A stretch of DNA of 64,000 nt from Candidatus Methanocrinis natronophilus (GCA_029167045.1 JARFPK010000005.1:1-64000), one strand, 5' to 3'; counted from the first letter of the stretch, positions 11,188-20,255 are shown. Notes: generated by a model from the letters alone, not told the origin. A program made the numbers and translations.

Positions 11188-11424
11188 TTAGTCGATTACC
11201 AGTCTATAAAAGACCGATTCTCCGGACGTGGAGCTATTCCTGATTATCTTCACCACGTCTCCCACCTTTCCCCCGATCTCCTTCACCACAGGGTCGCTGA
11301 CCCTGATCTTTGGGAGATGTGCAGAATCCACGCCGTAGCTCTTCAGCACCTCATCCGACTCTTCCACGGTGAGGAGGATGTGGGCTGGAACCAGTCCGTG
11401 ATCCTGCAACGCAAATTTTTTCAT
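11188..11424 (-). CDS. rpoH: RNA polymerase subunit H (Rpo5)
   Basis: A 78-residue archaeal RpoH/Rpo5, matching the C-terminal domain of eukaryotic RPB5. It contains HGLVPAHILLTVEE and the LPKIRVSDPVVK block. An in-frame extension upstream (to 11484) would read through the tRNA-Lys gene and is not real. ATG at 11424 is the sensible start. It is the first protein gene of the polymerase operon, immediately after the tRNA. Confidence 0.95.
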   Translation of the reverse strand: MKKFALQDHGLVPAHILLTVEESDEVLKSYGVDSAHLPKIRVSDPVVKEIGGKVGDVVKIIRNSSTSGESVFYRLVID

Positions 11425-11453
11425 GAAGCCACTTCCAAGAATTAAACGATAAG

Positions 11454-11545
11454 CGGGCTCGAAGGGATTTGAACCCTCGACCACCTGGTATCCTCGTTTG
11501 AAAAACTTAAAAGCCAGACGCTCTGCCTAACTGAGCTACGAGCCC
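11454..11545 (-). tRNA. tRNA-Lys (anticodon TTT) with 18-nt intron
   Basis: The minus strand folds as a tRNA: acceptor GGGCTCG/CGAGCCC, D arm, anticodon stem TCTGG/CCAGG, T arm GAGGG-TTCAAAT-CCCTT, discriminator G. The anticodon loop reads CTTTTAA, giving anticodon TTT (Lys). Between loop and 3' anticodon stem are 18 extra bases, an intron at the canonical 37/38 position removed by the archaeal splicing endonuclease. It is placed directly upstream of rpoH on the same strand. Confidence 0.95.
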
Positions 11546-11615
11546 CCATGAGCAGATCAGCCCATACCACTGTCTAGGAGATGGTCATCCGACATAAAAC
11601 CTTTTCGGCTTTCGA

Positions 11616-12743
11616 TCATATCTTCCCGAGGACTATCGCCGCGATATCGTCGCCTACCTCCGAGGTCGTGTTCCTCCCGCCCATGTCGTAGGTTCTGACC
11701 TCTCCCCTCTTGATATTCGTCTCGATGGCTCTGACCACGTCCTCGGAGGCCGCCCGCTCGCCGAGATGCTCCAGGAGCATGGCTCCGGCCCAGATGGTGG
11801 CGATGGGGTTGACCTTGTTCATGCCCTTATATTTGGGGGCGGACCCGTGGATCGGCTCGAACATGCTCGTCCCTTCGGGGTTGATGTTGGCGCCGGGGGC
11901 GAGCCCCAGACCCCCCTGGATCATGGCGCCGAGGTCGGTGATGATGTCGCCGAACATGTTGGGGGCGACGACGACGTCGAACCACTCGGGGTTCTTGACA
12001 AACCACATGGTGATGGCGTCGACGAAGTTGTAGTCGGTCTCAACCTCCGGATACCCGGCGGCGATGGACTCAAACTCCTCTCTCCAGAAGCCGTAGATAT
12101 CGGAGAGGACGTTCGCCTTGTCGACGCTGGAGAGGTGCTTTCTCCTGACCATGGCGAGGTCGAAGGCGTACTTTATCACCCTTCGGGTCCCCTCCTTCGA
12201 GACCATACCTATCTGATAGGCGATCTCTTCGCTGTCGGACTCGACGTCGAGGCCGAACTTTACGGAGTAGAGGTTCCTCTTCACCTCGAACTCAGACCGG
12301 CTCGTCCCCGCCTTCGACCTGCTCCCTATCCCGATGTAGAAGTCCTCGGTATTCTCCCGGACGACGGTGAAATCGATATCCTTCGGCCCCTTATCCTTGA
12401 GAGGGGTCCAGACCCCCTCCAGGAGCTTCACGGGCCGGAGGTTGACGTACTGGTCGAAATAGAACCGCATCGCCAGGAGGACCCCCTTCTCCAGGACCCC
12501 GGGCTTCACCCTCGGGTCGCCTATGGAGCCGAGGTAGATCCCCCTGTAATTCGAGAGCTCCTTCAATGTGTCCTCGTCCACCAGCTCTCCGGTCTTTAAG
12601 TAGTGGTCTGCTCCGAGGGAGTAATCGATCCACTCGAGATCGAAACCGTGCTTCTCCCCCGCGGCCTCCGCCACCTTCTGCCCCTCGGCTACGATCTCAG
12701 GTCCTATCCCATCCCCAGGAATAACAGGCACTTTGTACTTCAA
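11616..12743 (-). CDS. leuB: 3-isopropylmalate/isocitrate dehydrogenase family enzyme
   Basis: A 375-residue beta-decarboxylating dehydrogenase. It starts with [12 protein letters not shown], has the substrate-loop region with [13 protein letters not shown], and near the C-terminus the metal-binding NMFGDIITD block and [10 protein letters not shown]. It overlaps leuD by 4 bp, which points to 3-isopropylmalate dehydrogenase in leucine synthesis. Homoisocitrate dehydrogenase (AksF, coenzyme B synthesis) and isocitrate dehydrogenase share this fold and cannot be excluded by sequence alone. Confidence 0.85.
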   Translation of the reverse strand: MKYKVPVIPGDGIGPEIVAEGQKVAEAAGEKHGFDLEWIDYSLGADHYLKTGELVDEDTLKELSNYRGIYLGSIGDPRVKPGVLEKGVLLAMRFYFDQYVNLRPVKLLEGVWTPLKDKGPKDIDFTVVRENTEDFYIGIGSRSKAGTSRSEFEVKRNLYSVKFGLDVESDSEEIAYQIGMVSKEGTRRVIKYAFDLAMVRRKHLSSVDKANVLSDIYGFWREEFESIAAGYPEVETDYNFVDAITMWFVKNPEWFDVVVAPNMFGDIITDLGAMIQGGLGLAPGANINPEGTSMFEPIHGSAPKYKGMNKVNPIATIWAGAMLLEHLGERAASEDVVRAIETNIKRGEVRTYDMGGRNTTSEVGDDIAAIVLGKI

Positions 12744-13228
12744 GCAGACTTCACCATCCTCTTGGTATAATTTACGAGCCCTCCCGTCGCCACGATCTCC
12801 TGAAGGAAGGGCGGCAGAGGCGTCGTCCTGTAGGACTCGCCGCGAGACCTGTTGTATATGACCCCCTCGTCGGCGTCGATCTCGATGGCGTCTCCATCCT
12901 CGATCCTGTCCACCTCGGAAGAGACGAATAGAGGCAATCCGATGTTGATGGCGTTGCGGAAGAATATCCTGGCGAAGGAGCTGGCTATGACCGCCTCCAC
13001 CCCGGCGCCTTTGAGCCCCAGGGGGGCGTGCTCCCGGGAGGATCCGCAGCCGAAGTTCCTCCCCGCCACCACTATATCTCCCTCCTCCACCTCCGTCGCG
13101 AACTCAGGCCTGACCCCTTCAAAGACGTGCTTTGAGAGCCCCTCGGGGTCGTTGATCACCAGGTAGCGTCCGGGTATGATCGCGTCGGTATCTACGTCAT
13201 CTTTGAACTTCCAAGCTCTGCCTGCCAA
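12740..13228 (-). CDS. leuD: 3-isopropylmalate dehydratase small subunit (LeuD/HacB family)
   Basis: The swivelling small subunit of the aconitase-like isomerase, with [13 protein letters not shown] near the N-terminus and the [15 protein letters not shown] signature. An upstream TTG at 13264 would give 174 residues, but a TATA-like element at 13273-13284 places transcription start downstream of it. The TTG at 13228 has GGGGGATGG just upstream and gives 162 residues, the usual family length. It acts with a large subunit that is not in this window. The family includes homoaconitase (HacB), so the substrate is inferred. Confidence 0.85.
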   Translation of the reverse strand: MAGRAWKFKDDVDTDAIIPGRYLVINDPEGLSKHVFEGVRPEFATEVEEGDIVVAGRNFGCGSSREHAPLGLKGAGVEAVIASSFARIFFRNAINIGLPLFVSSEVDRIEDGDAIEIDADEGVIYNRSRGESYRTTPLPPFLQEIVATGGLVNYTKRMVKSA

Positions 13229-13272
13229 GAACCATCCCCCAAACGTCTGTGGACCTTTTAGCAATGCCCCAG

Positions 13273-13284
13273 TACTATATTAAG
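13273..13284 (-). promoter_or_regulatory. Probable TATA box for leuD-leuB
   Basis: The minus strand reads CTTAATATAGTA here, about 45 bases before the preferred leuD start at 13228. The spacing places transcription start near 13250, leaving a short leader with a ribosome site. The divergent fwd promoter is about 40 bp away. Confidence 0.5.
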
Positions 13285-13312
13285 TTGACCGTCCCTCAGG
13301 GGAAGACCGCAC

Positions 13313-13320
13313 AGTATATA
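13313..13320 (+). promoter_or_regulatory. Probable TATA box for fwdDBAC
   Basis: AGTATATA lies about 37 bp before the preferred fwdD ATG at 13357. Transcription would begin near 13345, close to the GGAG ribosome site. It is divergent from the leuD promoter, so the two operons share a compact control region. Confidence 0.5.
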
Positions 13321-13356
13321 GCCCTTGGGAGGGGATGGGGGAAGGAGTTTGAATTT

Positions 13357-13761
13357 ATGGTGATCATCTTGAAGGCGATCATGATCTCTGGACGGACCCT
13401 TGGCCAGGGTGCGAGCTTGGAGGCGAAGATGTCGCCCGAGTTCTTCAACGCCACCTCATCTTGCGCCATTTCCGAATCGGACTACAACGCCCTCGGCATA
13501 TCCGGGGACGAGAACGTGCTGGTGAGGACCGAGTTCGGCGAGGTAGTCTTATCGGCGAGGAAGGACGACGGCCTCCCTCCGGGGGTGATCTTCATCCCCA
13601 TGGGCCCCTGGGCCAACGCCGTCGTGGGAGAGAATACCGGCGGATGCGGGTGTCCCCTCTTCAAGGGGACAGAAGCCGAGGTGGAACCGACGAAGACGCA
13701 GGTGAAGGACGTCTGCGAGCTCTTCGCCGACCTTAAGAGGCTGGCAGGTGAGGGCTCTTGA
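13357..13761 (+). CDS. fwdD: Formylmethanofuran dehydrogenase subunit D
   Basis: FwdD/FmdD (134 residues), the molybdopterin-dinucleotide-binding C-terminal-like domain that completes the FwdB active-site subunit. It begins with ISGRTLGQGASLEAK and contains the GPWANAVVGENTGGCGCPLFKG block. A longer frame starts at 13249, but it would run through the promoter. ATG 13357 has GGAG upstream and matches family length. It is the first gene of fwdDBAC and its stop overlaps the fwdB start. Confidence 0.93.
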   Translation: MVIILKAIMISGRTLGQGASLEAKMSPEFFNATSSCAISESDYNALGISGDENVLVRTEFGEVVLSARKDDGLPPGVIFIPMGPWANAVVGENTGGCGCPLFKGTEAEVEPTKTQVKDVCELFADLKRLAGEGS

Positions 13762-15050
13762 TAGAAGAAGACGTCCTATGCCCCTTCTGCGGCTGCCTCT
13801 GCGACGACTTAAAGGTCGAGGTGGAGGAGGGGAGGATCGTTGGGGTCAAGAGGGCCTGCAGACTCGGAATGAGCAAGTTCATGGGCCACGAGAGGATAGT
13901 CGCCCCCATGGTGAGGAGGGATGGGGTGCTGGTGGAGACTAGCTACGAAGAGGCCTACGAGAGGGCTGCAGAGATATTGAAGGCTGCCAAGAGGCCGCTC
14001 CTCTACGGCTGGTGCTCGACGGTCTGTGAGACGGCGAAGAAGGGGATCCTCCTGGCGGAGGAAGTGGGCGGCGTCATCGACTCCACCGCCACCGTCTGCC
14101 ACGGTCCCTCCATCATCGGCATCGAGGAGAAGGGGCTCGCCGGATCTACCCTCGGTCAGGTGAAGAACAGAGCGGACCTGATAGTATTCTGGGGGGCGAA
14201 CCCCGCCGAGGCCCATCCCCGCCATACATTGCGATATTCGTCAAACTCCACGGGGATGTTCACCCCCGAGGGGAGGGGGGGAAGGAAGGTGATCGTCGTA
14301 GACGTCAGGAAGACGAGGACGGCCAAGAACGCCGACAAGTTCGTCCTGATAAGGCCCGGGACCGACTACGAGGTGATAGCCGCCCTCCGGATGATCGTAA
14401 AGGGGAAGGGTGATCTGTTGCCAGACGCCGTGGCGGGGATAGCCAAATCCGACCTAGAGGAGGTGGCTGATATGATGAAGGCCGCGAAGTTCGGCGCCGT
14501 CCTCATAGGCCTGGGGCTGACCCACAGCCGCGGGAGGTACAAGAACGTCGACGGCGCCCTATCCCTGGTGGCAGACCTCAACGGCTTCACCAAGTTCGTC
14601 GTCCTGGCCATGAGGGGGCACTACAACGTCGCCGGCTTCGGCCAGGTCTGCGCCTGGGAGACGGGGTATCCCATGGCCGTCGACCTCTCCCGGGGCGCCC
14701 CCTACTTCAACCCCGGAGAGACCGCGGCCTGCGACCTCCTCGCCAGGAGGGAGGCGGACGCCATGATGGTCGTCGCCGCAGACCCGGCCTCGAACTTCCC
14801 CAGGAAGACGGTGGAGGCGATGGCGGAGATACCGGTGATCCAGGTCGATCCCTACCCCAACCCGACGACGTTCATCGCAGACGTGGTGATACCGACGGCG
14901 GTCTGCGGGATCGAAGCGGAGGGGACCGCCTATCGGATGGACGGCCTCTCCTTGCGGATGAAGAAGGTCGTAGACTCCGTATATCCCACCGACGAGGAGG
15001 TCGTGGAGAACATTCTTGATCGAGTTAGGAGGCTCGGCGATGATAATTGA
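13758..15050 (+). CDS. fwdB: Formylmethanofuran dehydrogenase subunit B (catalytic W/Mo subunit)
   Basis: FwdB (430 residues) reduces CO2 to formate at a tungsto- or molybdopterin centre, the first step of hydrogenotrophic methanogenesis and the last step of methyl oxidation. It has an N-terminal [4Fe-4S] motif (CPFCGCLCDD, RACRLG) and the metal-ligating residue in ATVCHGPS. That residue is an ordinary Cys (TGC), not selenocysteine. The start is a TTG at 13758 overlapping the fwdD stop. Sequence does not separate the tungsten (Fwd) and molybdenum (Fmd) forms. Confidence 0.95.
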   Translation: MIEEDVLCPFCGCLCDDLKVEVEEGRIVGVKRACRLGMSKFMGHERIVAPMVRRDGVLVETSYEEAYERAAEILKAAKRPLLYGWCSTVCETAKKGILLAEEVGGVIDSTATVCHGPSIIGIEEKGLAGSTLGQVKNRADLIVFWGANPAEAHPRHTLRYSSNSTGMFTPEGRGGRKVIVVDVRKTRTAKNADKFVLIRPGTDYEVIAALRMIVKGKGDLLPDAVAGIAKSDLEEVADMMKAAKFGAVLIGLGLTHSRGRYKNVDGALSLVADLNGFTKFVVLAMRGHYNVAGFGQVCAWETGYPMAVDLSRGAPYFNPGETAACDLLARREADAMMVVAADPASNFPRKTVEAMAEIPVIQVDPYPNPTTFIADVVIPTAVCGIEAEGTAYRMDGLSLRMKKVVDSVYPTDEEVVENILDRVRRLGDDN

Positions 15051-16725
15051 GGGCGGGATCGTCTACGATCCCATAAACGGGGTCCTCGGCGAGGAGATGG
15101 ACCTCTCCATAGAGGACGGCAGAGTCGTTGAGAAGGCCGGTGGCAGCGAGGTGATCGATGCTCGCGGTATGCTGGTGATGCCGGGGGGGGTCGATGCCCA
15201 CGCCCACATCGCCGGGGGGAAGGTGAACACCGGCAGGATCATGCGCCCCGAGGATGGGAGACGGGGGACAGAGCCGAGGACGAAGCTCCTCCGGCCTTCC
15301 ACAGGCTATACCGTCCCCAACTGCTACGCCATAGGATACCGCTACGCCCGATTGGGATACACCACCGCCTTCGAGGCGGCGACCCCGATCCTGGAGGCTC
15401 GGCACACCCACGAGGAATTGGAGGAGATACCCATCATAGACAAGGGGGCGCTCACCCTCTTCGGGAACAACTGGGAGGTCCTCGAATGCGTCCGGGACGG
15501 CGACCTTGGAAAGCTCGCCGCCTTCGTCGCCTGGGGGCTTTTGGCGAGCCGGGGTTACGGCGTCAAGGTGGTGAACCCCGGGGGCGGCGAAGCGTGGGGG
15601 TTCGGCGGGAACGTCAAGGGGATCGACGACCCCGTCCCGAGCTTCGACGTCACCCCCCGGGAGATCATAAGGTATCTTATGAGGGCGAACGAGGCCCTCC
15701 GCCTCCCCCACTCCGTCCACCTCCATACCAACAACCTGGGAAAGCCCGGAAACTACGAGACGACCCTGGAGACGCTCCGGGCCGTGGAGGATATCGCCGC
15801 CAGCCGGAACCGGCAGGTCCTCCACGTCACCCACATGCAGTTCTCCGCCTACGGCGGGACGGGCTGGCGGGACTTCGAGTCGAAGGCCCCCGAGATCGCC
15901 GGTTACTTCAATAGACACGATCAATTCACCATGGATATGGGCCAATTGATCTTCGGGTCCGCCACCACCATGACCGCCGACGCCCCCCTGGAGTACGGAA
16001 ACGCCCGCCTCCTCAAGGCGAAGTGGTCGAACCACGACATAGAGCTGGAGGAGTCGAGCGGGGTGGTGCCCATCGTCTACGGGAGAAAGAACCCGATAAA
16101 CGCCATACAGTGGGCGATAGGCCTGGAGCTCGCCCTCCTGACGGAGGACTCCTGGCAGATGATCATGACCACAGACCACCCCAACGGCGGCCCCTTCGTC
16201 AACTACCCCGAGGTCGTCGCCCTCCTCATGAGCCGGAGGAAACGGGAGGAAGAGCTGGCGACCCTCCATGACCTGGCATCCAAGAGGACGTCCCTTCCGT
16301 CCATCGAGAGGGAGATGGACTGGAACGAGGTCGCCATCGTGACGAGGGCCGGACCCGCTCGGATCCTGGGGCTCCCAGAAAAGGGGCACCTGGGGGTCGG
16401 AGCGGACGGGGACGTCTCCATCTACGAGATCAACCCGGAGAAGGTCGACCCATCGAGGGACCACGAGGTGGTGAAGGCCGCCCTCGCCAGGGCCAAATAC
16501 ACCATAAAGGCCGGCGAAGTGGTGGTGAGGGACGGAGAAGTGGTGGCCGTCCCCCAGGGGAGTACCTACTGGGTCGATGCCTCCGTCCCGGAGGCGGATG
16601 CTGCCAGGGTGAGGGCCGATCTGGTTGAGAAGTTCGCCAAGTACTACAGCATCCAGATGTCCAACTACATGGTCCAGGACGCTTACGTCACCCGTCCTCG
16701 GGTCGTCAGGGCGGGGGTGATCTAG
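15040..16725 (+). CDS. fwdA: Formylmethanofuran dehydrogenase subunit A
   Basis: FwdA (561 residues) is the amidohydrolase-fold subunit that condenses formate with methanofuran at a binuclear zinc site. The metal motif DAHAHIAGGK (His54, His56) and later HVTHMQF and TTDHPNGGPF blocks are visible. ATG 15040 overlaps the end of fwdB and has GGAGG upstream. An in-frame start at 15016 would add eight residues inside fwdB and is less likely. fwdC begins at the base after its stop. Confidence 0.95.
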   Translation: MIIEGGIVYDPINGVLGEEMDLSIEDGRVVEKAGGSEVIDARGMLVMPGGVDAHAHIAGGKVNTGRIMRPEDGRRGTEPRTKLLRPSTGYTVPNCYAIGYRYARLGYTTAFEAATPILEARHTHEELEEIPIIDKGALTLFGNNWEVLECVRDGDLGKLAAFVAWGLLASRGYGVKVVNPGGGEAWGFGGNVKGIDDPVPSFDVTPREIIRYLMRANEALRLPHSVHLHTNNLGKPGNYETTLETLRAVEDIAASRNRQVLHVTHMQFSAYGGTGWRDFESKAPEIAGYFNRHDQFTMDMGQLIFGSATTMTADAPLEYGNARLLKAKWSNHDIELEESSGVVPIVYGRKNPINAIQWAIGLELALLTEDSWQMIMTTDHPNGGPFVNYPEVVALLMSRRKREEELATLHDLASKRTSLPSIEREMDWNEVAIVTRAGPARILGLPEKGHLGVGADGDVSIYEINPEKVDPSRDHEVVKAALARAKYTIKAGEVVVRDGEVVAVPQGSTYWVDASVPEADAARVRADLVEKFAKYYSIQMSNYMVQDAYVTRPRVVRAGVI

Positions 16726-17505
16726 ATGAGGAATATAGTCATCAGGCCACGTCGACATTTCAGGGTCCCTGTGGAGGCGGAGAGGATAACCCCTGATCTC
16801 TTCGCCCCCCTATCGATCGAAGAGATCAGGAGCCTGGAGGTATGGGAAGGGAATAGAAGAGTGGCCCTCTCAGAGCTCTTCGATATCTCCGGAGATGAAG
16901 GGCCGGGAAGGGCTGAAGAGACGCAGATCAGCCTCTCCGGCGACTTCTCGCGGGTTAAGCGGGTCGGCGAGAAGATGACCTGCGGAAGGATCTCCGTAGC
17001 GGGGGACGTCGGGATGCATGCCGGAAACGGGATGGCCGCCGGCGAGATCCTCGTCGATGGGAACGCCGGCGACTGGCTCGGCAGGGAGATGCGGGGCGGC
17101 AGTATCAAGGTCCTGGGAGACGCTGGCGATTACGTCGGCGCCGGGTACCGGGGCGAAAGCTGCGGTATGCGCGGCGGCGAGATCCTGATCGATGGGAACG
17201 CCGGCGATTATCTCGGCGAGCACCTCTGCGGCGGAGCGATCACCGTATTGGGGGATGTGGGGGACTTTCCGGGGATAGCTAACAGGGGCGGGGCGATCGT
17301 CATCGGGGGAGACGCCCACCTCCCGGGAGCCGAGATGGCTAGCGGGACCATCACCGTCGGGGGAAGGGCGAGGGTCCTCCCGTCATACCAGTACGTAGAG
17401 ACGGTGGAGATCGAGGGGCTCCGCTTCAAGAAGTTTTTGGGAGACCTGGTGGAAGAAGGAAAGGGCGAGCTGTACGCCGCGTCCGTCGAGGAGGGGCGAG
17501 GGTGA
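16726..17505 (+). CDS. fwdC: Formylmethanofuran dehydrogenase subunit C
   Basis: FwdC (259 residues) has the GltB C-terminal-type right-handed beta-helix fold. Repeats of the form GxxGxxxG are obvious (for example GDVGMHAGNGM, GDAGDYVGAG, GDVGDFPGIANRGG). It contacts FwdA and FwdB and scaffolds the complex. It is the last gene of the operon. The iron-sulfur subunits FwdE, F and G are not in this window. Confidence 0.95.
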   Translation: MRNIVIRPRRHFRVPVEAERITPDLFAPLSIEEIRSLEVWEGNRRVALSELFDISGDEGPGRAEETQISLSGDFSRVKRVGEKMTCGRISVAGDVGMHAGNGMAAGEILVDGNAGDWLGREMRGGSIKVLGDAGDYVGAGYRGESCGMRGGEILIDGNAGDYLGEHLCGGAITVLGDVGDFPGIANRGGAIVIGGDAHLPGAEMASGTITVGGRARVLPSYQYVETVEIEGLRFKKFLGDLVEEGKGELYAASVEEGRG

Positions 17506-17575
17506 CAGTCAGCTTGATAAGTGAGTACCTATCTAGGTCGGTAGAGATACCAGGATCATTCTGAGGGGATTTGAA

Positions 17576-18718
17576 TTGATCGACCGGAGCAAAATTTTAG
17601 AGATATTGGAGGGGTACGACCTCGACGACCCTATGATCGGGGTCGTAGCCTCCCACTCAGCCCTCGACACCTGTGACGGGGCCGTTGAGGAGGGCTTTCG
17701 GACCCTGGCGATATGCCAGAAGGGGAGGGAGAAGACCTACGCCAAGTACTTCAGGACGAACAGGGTCAACGGCAGGGTCGCGACCGGCGTCGTGGACGAG
17801 GTCAGGATCCTGAACAGGTTCACCGACCTTCTCAGGGGAGAGCAGCAGGATGCCCTCTTATCCAAGAGCGTCCTCTTCGTCCCCAACCGGTCCTTCACAT
17901 CCTACTGCGGCATCGACTCGGTAGAAGACGAGTTCGAGGTACCCCTCCTGGGGAGCAGAAACCTCCTCCGCTCCGAGGAGAGGGGTGAGGAGCAGGACTA
18001 CTACTGGATCCTGGAGAAGGCAGGCCTCCCCTTCCCCGAGACGGTGGAGCCGGAGGAAATCGACGAGCTGGTGATGGTGAAGCTTCCCCATGCCGTCAAG
18101 ACCCTGGAGCGGGGCTTCTTCACCGCCGCGAGCAGCGAGGAGTACCGGGAGAAGTCGGACCGGCTCCTGGAACAGGGGGTGATCGACCAGGACGGCCTCG
18201 ACCTCGCCCGGATAGAGAGGTACGTCATCGGACCCGTCTTCAACCTCGACCTATTCTACTCTCCTATCCTCGATCAGATAGAGCTCCTCGGGATCGACTG
18301 GCGGTTTGAGTCCTCCCTCGACGGCCACGTCCGGCTCCCCGCCCCCCAGCAGCTCACCCTCAACGACGCCCAGATAAGCCCCGAGTACACCGTCTGCGGC
18401 CACAACTCCGCCACCCTCCGGGAGTCCCTTCTGGAGACGGCCTTCGACCTCGCCGAGAAGTACGTCGAGGCTACGAAAGAGCATTACAGCCCCGGGATCA
18501 TAGGCCCCTTCTGCCTCCAGACCTGCGTCGACAAAGACCTCAACTTCTCGATATACGACGTCGCCCCCCGGATCGGCGGCGGCACCAACGTCCACATGGC
18601 CGTCGGCCACCCCTACGGAAACGCCCTCTGGAGGACGAGGATGAGCACCGGAAGAAGGCTGATGAGGGAGGTCAGGATAGCCCTGGAAGAGGACGCCCTC
18701 GACAAGATAGTGACCTGA
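17576..18718 (+). CDS. purP: FAICAR synthetase PurP
   Basis: A 380-residue ATP-grasp enzyme, the archaeal formate-dependent 5-formaminoimidazole-4-carboxamide ribonucleotide synthetase of purine synthesis. It shows VASHSALDTCDGA at the N-terminus, a central KLPHA segment, and the conserved C-terminal YDVAPRIGGGTNVHMAVGHPYG (two adjoining blocks). The start is a TTG at 17576 after GAGGGG. It sits 70 bp after fwdC on the same strand and may be transcribed with it, linking two one-carbon reactions. Confidence 0.93.
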   Translation: MIDRSKILEILEGYDLDDPMIGVVASHSALDTCDGAVEEGFRTLAICQKGREKTYAKYFRTNRVNGRVATGVVDEVRILNRFTDLLRGEQQDALLSKSVLFVPNRSFTSYCGIDSVEDEFEVPLLGSRNLLRSEERGEEQDYYWILEKAGLPFPETVEPEEIDELVMVKLPHAVKTLERGFFTAASSEEYREKSDRLLEQGVIDQDGLDLARIERYVIGPVFNLDLFYSPILDQIELLGIDWRFESSLDGHVRLPAPQQLTLNDAQISPEYTVCGHNSATLRESLLETAFDLAEKYVEATKEHYSPGIIGPFCLQTCVDKDLNFSIYDVAPRIGGGTNVHMAVGHPYGNALWRTRMSTGRRLMREVRIALEEDALDKIVT

Positions 18719-18740
18719 ACGCTGCCATAATAAAACGAAG

Positions 18741-19166
18741 ATGACCGAGATGGAATTCGTCATGGACGGCCTTCCCAAGAAGGCGAGAAAGGCGCTGGAG
18801 AAGCTGCAGCGGGCTGGAGAGGTCCCCGTCATCGTCTATCCCGCCGTCCCCAGGAGGTACCAGAGCGAGAAGGAGGTAGCCCTCGCCAGGGTCGGGGCCT
18901 TCGACGAGGAGAAGATCGGAAGCTGGATCGTGGTGACGGAGAGGGAGGTCGTCTTCGTCCGCCCCGGCCTTCTCCGGGAGCGGGTCGACCGGTTTTCCCT
19001 ATCGGAGATGACGGGGATAGAGTACGTCAACGAGTTTCAGGACAACACCTTGAAGATCCGGATCGGTGACGCCGCCGAAACGGTCCGGTTCTACCACGAG
19101 ATCGATGGGGTAAGGTTCTTCAGGCACATAAAAGGCGTCATCGATGAGATGCAATCGAAGAAATAA
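18741..19166 (+). CDS. PH-like domain protein of unknown function
   Basis: A 141-residue soluble protein. A central segment (about residues 65-140) has the strand pattern of bacterial PH-like domains: GSWIVVTEREVVFVRPG, RFSLSEMTGIEYV, then DNTLKIRIGDA, ending in a helix. No catalytic motif is visible. It begins 22 bp after purP and may belong to the same transcript. The PH assignment is from pattern only. Confidence 0.65.
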   Translation: MTEMEFVMDGLPKKARKALEKLQRAGEVPVIVYPAVPRRYQSEKEVALARVGAFDEEKIGSWIVVTEREVVFVRPGLLRERVDRFSLSEMTGIEYVNEFQDNTLKIRIGDAAETVRFYHEIDGVRFFRHIKGVIDEMQSKK

Positions 19167-19178
19167 AAGTTTGAAAGT

Positions 19179-19274
19179 TTAACGACGGCGCTTATATCTT
19201 TTTTTGAGGAACGAGACCATCCGACCCAGGCCGATCAGGGCCAGCGCCTTTAGGATCTTCTTGGTAAAAGCCAT
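19179..19274 (-). CDS. Very small basic protein (31 aa)
   Basis: The minus strand encodes 31 residues: a short amphipathic or hydrophobic stretch (ILKALALIGLGRMV) followed by a strongly basic tail (FLKKRYKRRR). GGTGAT precedes the ATG at good spacing. No homologue is recognised. It could be a membrane-associated or nucleic-acid-binding micropeptide. A second small ORF follows upstream on the same strand. Confidence 0.4.
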   Translation of the reverse strand: MAFTKKILKALALIGLGRMVSFLKKRYKRRR

Positions 19275-19312
19275 GTAAATATCACCGACCCGCCTCTATA
19301 CCATAAGCCGCC

Positions 19313-19444
19313 TCATCTCTTTACGACTACCACCTTCATGCTGGCAGGCTCTGAGGCTGGCTCGCCCTCTTCTTTGACCTTTTCGGCCCTTTCTACAACA
19401 TCTCCTTCGACGACGTTCCGATTCGATCCGGCTTTTCGTCCCAT
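19313..19444 (-). CDS. Small charged protein (43 aa)
   Basis: The minus strand encodes 43 residues with an acidic Glu/Lys-rich middle and a VVVVKR end. AGGAGA lies upstream of the ATG. It is about 40 bp from the 31-residue ORF on the same strand, so the two could form a micro-operon between the purP cluster and the accessory region. The function is unknown. Confidence 0.35.
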   Translation of the reverse strand: MGRKAGSNRNVVEGDVVERAEKVKEEGEPASEPASMKVVVVKR

Positions 19445-19706
19445 ACCCAGATAACTATCTCCTGCATCTATTTAATTATTCTCTATTCCGGGATAGATCT
19501 GCAAGGCACATTTACGGTTCCTGAGGATAGGAGAGGTCCGCTTTATCGGCTCTCCAAAATAGCAGATCTCAGAGACGGTCATTTAGGAAGAGGCGGGCCA
19601 AAGCGAAAAAATGTTAAAGAAGTTAAGTGGACAGACCCGGATTCGGTCACTGTTTTACGGGTAAGGCTGTATGCACTTGCGTATCAATTCCATATCGGTG
19701 ACTTAA

Positions 19707-20255
19707 TTGGTCAAACCCGATAGATCGAGGTATGTTTGGCTCTACCTCCCATCCAAAGCTGATAAAGAGAGATGGCAGGCTTTGGCGGACGAAGCCAAGT
19801 CTCCTTTTTCCAGATTCGTTATCGAGATAGTTGAGAGCACCTTGGCGGAGGACGAAGAGCTTCGTCCTCGTCGCGAAATGGTGAATGAACTGGAATCTGT
19901 AAAGAATGAGAACAAGAAACTTCGTGATGATCTGCACCAGAAAGACATCGTTATAGATAGGTACGAATCCGAATTGAAGCGCTATAGAAACGAAGTCTTC
20001 CTCAGCTCTAATTTCGAAGGTATTCGCCGCTACAGCAAAGAGTTAGTGGATATCTTAAAATCTGGAAATTACGTGGACAGCTACCGCCTCCTGGAAGCCC
20101 TGAATATCGATCCTAGGGAGTCGGAGCAGATCCAGGCAGTATCCCACCAACTCGAAGAGCTTGAAGAGTACGAGATGATAAAACCAGAGGGTCGAGGATG
20201 GCGATGGATAGGTCAATTGAAGGATTTCTTCAGGACTGCGCCATCCGGGGGATGA
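19707..20255 (+). CDS. Integrase-associated coiled-coil DNA-binding-like protein
   Basis: A 182-residue protein. The N-terminal 50 residues (YVWLYLPSKADKERWQALAD) resemble a ribbon-helix-helix-like module. A coiled coil follows at about 55-95, and a C-terminal helical domain ends in PEGRGWRWIG, like a small winged helix. Proteins of this build are seen beside tyrosine integrases in archaeal integrated elements (from memory). The start is a TTG at 19707 with GGTGA upstream. An integrase relic follows at once. The reading frame is intact. Confidence 0.65.
   Translation: MVKPDRSRYVWLYLPSKADKERWQALADEAKSPFSRFVIEIVESTLAEDEELRPRREMVNELESVKNENKKLRDDLHQKDIVIDRYESELKRYRNEVFLSSNFEGIRRYSKELVDILKSGNYVDSYRLLEALNIDPRESEQIQAVSHQLEELEEYEMIKPEGRGWRWIGQLKDFFRTAPSGG

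Noticed and set aside
13758-15050. Selenocysteine at the FwdB active site
   Set aside because: The codon in ATVCHGPS is TGC, and no in-frame TGA occurs before the real stop.
15025-16758. 577-codon minus-strand frame opposite fwdA
   Set aside because: It mirrors the codon pattern of fwdA, has no ribosome site, and the fwdA motifs are unambiguous.
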